NCBI GenBank assembly: GCA_017408625.1
Contig: JAFQUG010000094.1
Coordinates: forward strand, 1 to 6,791
Length of the DNA: 6,791 bases
Source: Clostridia bacterium
GTDB taxonomy: Bacteria; Bacillota_A; Clostridia; Oscillospirales; CAG-272
Reading direction: 5' to 3'
The number at the start of each line of letters is the position of its first letter. Position 1 is the first letter of the stretch. The notes under the pieces are model-generated. The model saw only the letters and a list, made by a program, of their open reading frames with translations, was not told the origin of the DNA and did not search any database. This document shows, one piece after another, positions 5,477-6,791 of this stretch. A program made the position numbers and the translations under genes.

Positions 5477-6791
5477 ATGCAAAACGATAAGGAATTCTTG
5501 GGCACTGCCCCCGTGGGCAAGCTGCTCTTTCGGCTGGCTCTGCCCACTGTGGTGGCACAGCTGGTCAATATGCTGTATAATATCGTGGACCGCATCTATA
5601 TCGGTCACATTGAAGGGTACGGTGACCTTGCCTTGACCGGTGTGGGCGTGTGCATGCCGCTGATCATGATCGTCTCGGCCTTTGCCGCACTGGTTGGCTC
5701 AGGCGGTGCACCGCGCGCCTCGATTTCCATGGGGAAAAAGGACTACGAGAGTGCCGAGCGGATCCTTGGCGGCTGCTTTGGCCTGCAGCTGATCATATCC
5801 GTCCTGCTGACCGTGGCTCTGCTGATCTGGAACAAGCCCCTGCTGCTTGCCTTCGGTGCGAGCGAAAACACCATCCAATATGCCACCGAATACATGAGCA
5901 TTTACGCGCTTGGCACCATCTTCGTGCAGCTGACGCTGGGTCTCAATGCCTTTATCTCGGCACAGGGCTTTTCCAAATTCTCCATGCTTTCGGTCGTCAT
6001 CGGTGCGGCCTGCAACATCGTGCTCGACCCCATTTTTATTTACGGCTTTGACATGGGCGTCAAGGGTGCGGCCATTGCCACCATCCTCTCGCAGGCGGCC
6101 TCAACGCTCTGGATCATTCTGTTCCTTTGCGGTAAGAAAACGCTGCTGCACCTGCGCCCGAAATACATGCTGCCCGTACCGCGCGTGGTGCTTCCCTGCA
6201 TTGCCCTCGGCTCAGCCACCTTTATCATGCAAGCAAGCGAGAGCGTGATCTCGGTCTGCTTCAATTCCTCCCTGCTTAACTACGGCGGTGACGTGGCTGT
6301 GGGCGCGATGACCATACTGACAAGCGTCATGCAATTTGCCATGCTGCCCATGCAGGGCGTAGCCCAGGGTGCACAGCCCATCCTTTCCTACAACTTTGGC
6401 GCACGGCGCGCCGACCGCGTCAAAAAAACCTACAAGCTCTTACTTGTGACCTGCCTTTGCTATTCGGTGACCATCTGGACACTCGTCATGCTGTTCCCGC
6501 AGGTATTCGTGGGCATTTTTACAAATAAGCCCGAGCTTGCTGCCTTTGCCACACAGGCTTTGCGCGTCTATTATGCGGGCATGCTGCTGTTCGGCATTCA
6601 GATCGCTTGCCAGATGACCTTCGTTTCTCTTGGCAACACGCCCTCGTCGGTCATCGTGGCGGTCATGCGTAAATTCGTGCTGCTGCTCCCCTTGATCTAC
6701 ATCGTGCCGCATCTTGTACCGGGCAACCCCACCATGGGCGTCTATCTTGCCGAGCCGATAAAGAGGCACCAGCTCAAGAAGCACCATGGGA
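5477..6791 (+). CDS. MATE family efflux transporter, MepA-like, 3' end outside the window
   Basis: The frame is open from ATG 5477 to the window edge (438 codons, no stop). The start is set by AAAGGA at 5464-5469, seven bases upstream. MATE proteins are Na+- or H+-driven antiporters that export cationic drugs, dyes or metabolites. Family features are: N-terminal LALPTVVAQLVNMLYNIVDRIYIG (recognisable between 20 and 43), GSGGAPRASISMG (74-86), CNIVLDPIFIYG (179-190) with GVKGAAIAT after it, and QGVAQGAQPILSYNFGA (293-309), the equivalent motif of the second half. About eleven hydrophobic segments are visible (near 16-37, 52-75, 93-118, 136-161, 168-188, 195-218, 238-260, 272-295, 316-341, 360-385, 391-412). 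The twelfth should begin near 420, but after AEPI (425-428) the reading becomes KRHQLKKHHG, unlike a membrane helix. Roughly 30 residues are missing compared with the usual length. The exact substrate is unknown. Confidence 0.93.
   Translation, partial: MQNDKEFLGTAPVGKLLFRLALPTVVAQLVNMLYNIVDRIYIGHIEGYGDLALTGVGVCMPLIMIVSAFAALVGSGGAPRASISMGKKDYESAERILGGCFGLQLIISVLLTVALLIWNKPLLLAFGASENTIQYATEYMSIYALGTIFVQLTLGLNAFISAQGFSKFSMLSVVIGAACNIVLDPIFIYGFDMGVKGAAIATILSQAASTLWIILFLCGKKTLLHLRPKYMLPVPRVVLPCIALGSATFIMQASESVISVCFNSSLLNYGGDVAVGAMTILTSVMQFAMLPMQGVAQGAQPILSYNFGARRADRVKKTYKLLLVTCLCYSVTIWTLVMLFPQVFVGIFTNKPELAAFATQALRVYYAGMLLFGIQIACQMTFVSLGNTPSSVIVAVMRKFVLLLPLIYIVPHLVPGNPTMGVYLAEPIKRHQLKKHHG
6761..6791. 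other. anomalous last 31 bases, possible chimeric or miscalled contig end
   Basis: Up to ATA 6758-6760 the sequence encodes a normal MATE C-terminal motif (YLAEPI). From 6761 it encodes only basic and polar residues in the transporter frame, while the other two forward frames give a stop or KEAPAQEAPW. None resembles the hydrophobic last helix. CACCATGGG occurs at both 6730-6738 and 6782-6790. The change is consistent with an assembly error at a fragment end, a real disruption, or an unusual C-terminus. Confidence 0.5.

Noticed and set aside
5445..6248. Three short + strand open frames at 5445-5636, 5650-6051 and 5946-6248, which could suggest a broken transporter
   Set aside because: They are in frames other than the MATE frame. 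The MATE frame itself is continuous from 5477 to the window edge, with family motifs throughout, so there is no internal frameshift.

Overview
The window suggests a chromosomal fragment of a Gram-positive, gut-type Clostridia-like bacterium. I cannot name a genus. The base composition is moderately GC-rich by eye. Three features support the placement: the vegetative promoters are near-consensus TTGACA/TATAAT types, the ribosome-binding sites are strong AGGAG types, and a lipoprotein carries a Glu/Thr-rich spacer after its lipobox. All four protein genes lie on the + strand and are separated by short intergenic regions containing intrinsic terminators and recognisable promoters. I see no tRNA, rRNA, CRISPR array, insertion sequence or phage gene.

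Layout. Positions 1-191 form a regulatory region. It has a possible half-terminator at the left edge, an inverted repeat at 47-78, and a pair of TNAC-type half-site boxes spaced by 22 bp. A clean -10 (154-159) has no recognisable -35. Positions 192-3511 are a two-gene operon encoding an ABC ATPase and an 879-residue FtsX-like permease; the genes overlap by ATGA and end at a hairpin terminator at 3518-3549. Positions 3588-3622 hold a near-perfect sigma-A-type promoter for a 559-residue lipoprotein gene (3653-5332). That protein has a signal peptide, a [IV]TTEE repeat spacer, a predicted beta-rich domain and a complete endonuclease/exonuclease/phosphatase (EEP) domain. Its terminator is at 5368-5400. 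Positions 5417-5446 are an extended -10 promoter for a MATE-family multidrug/organic cation efflux transporter, which starts at 5477 and runs off the right edge.

The genes form three transcription units rather than one pathway. The ABC pair is probably an inducible export or envelope-stress module. The lipoprotein is a surface phosphodiesterase, phosphatase or nuclease. The MATE protein is an independent efflux pump. All act at or across the cytoplasmic membrane, but nothing in the sequence ties them to one substrate. No convincing new multi-gene system is visible. The most interesting points are the activator-like promoter architecture of the ABC operon, the modular lipoprotein, and an anomalous last 31 bases in which the MATE reading frame stops resembling its family.
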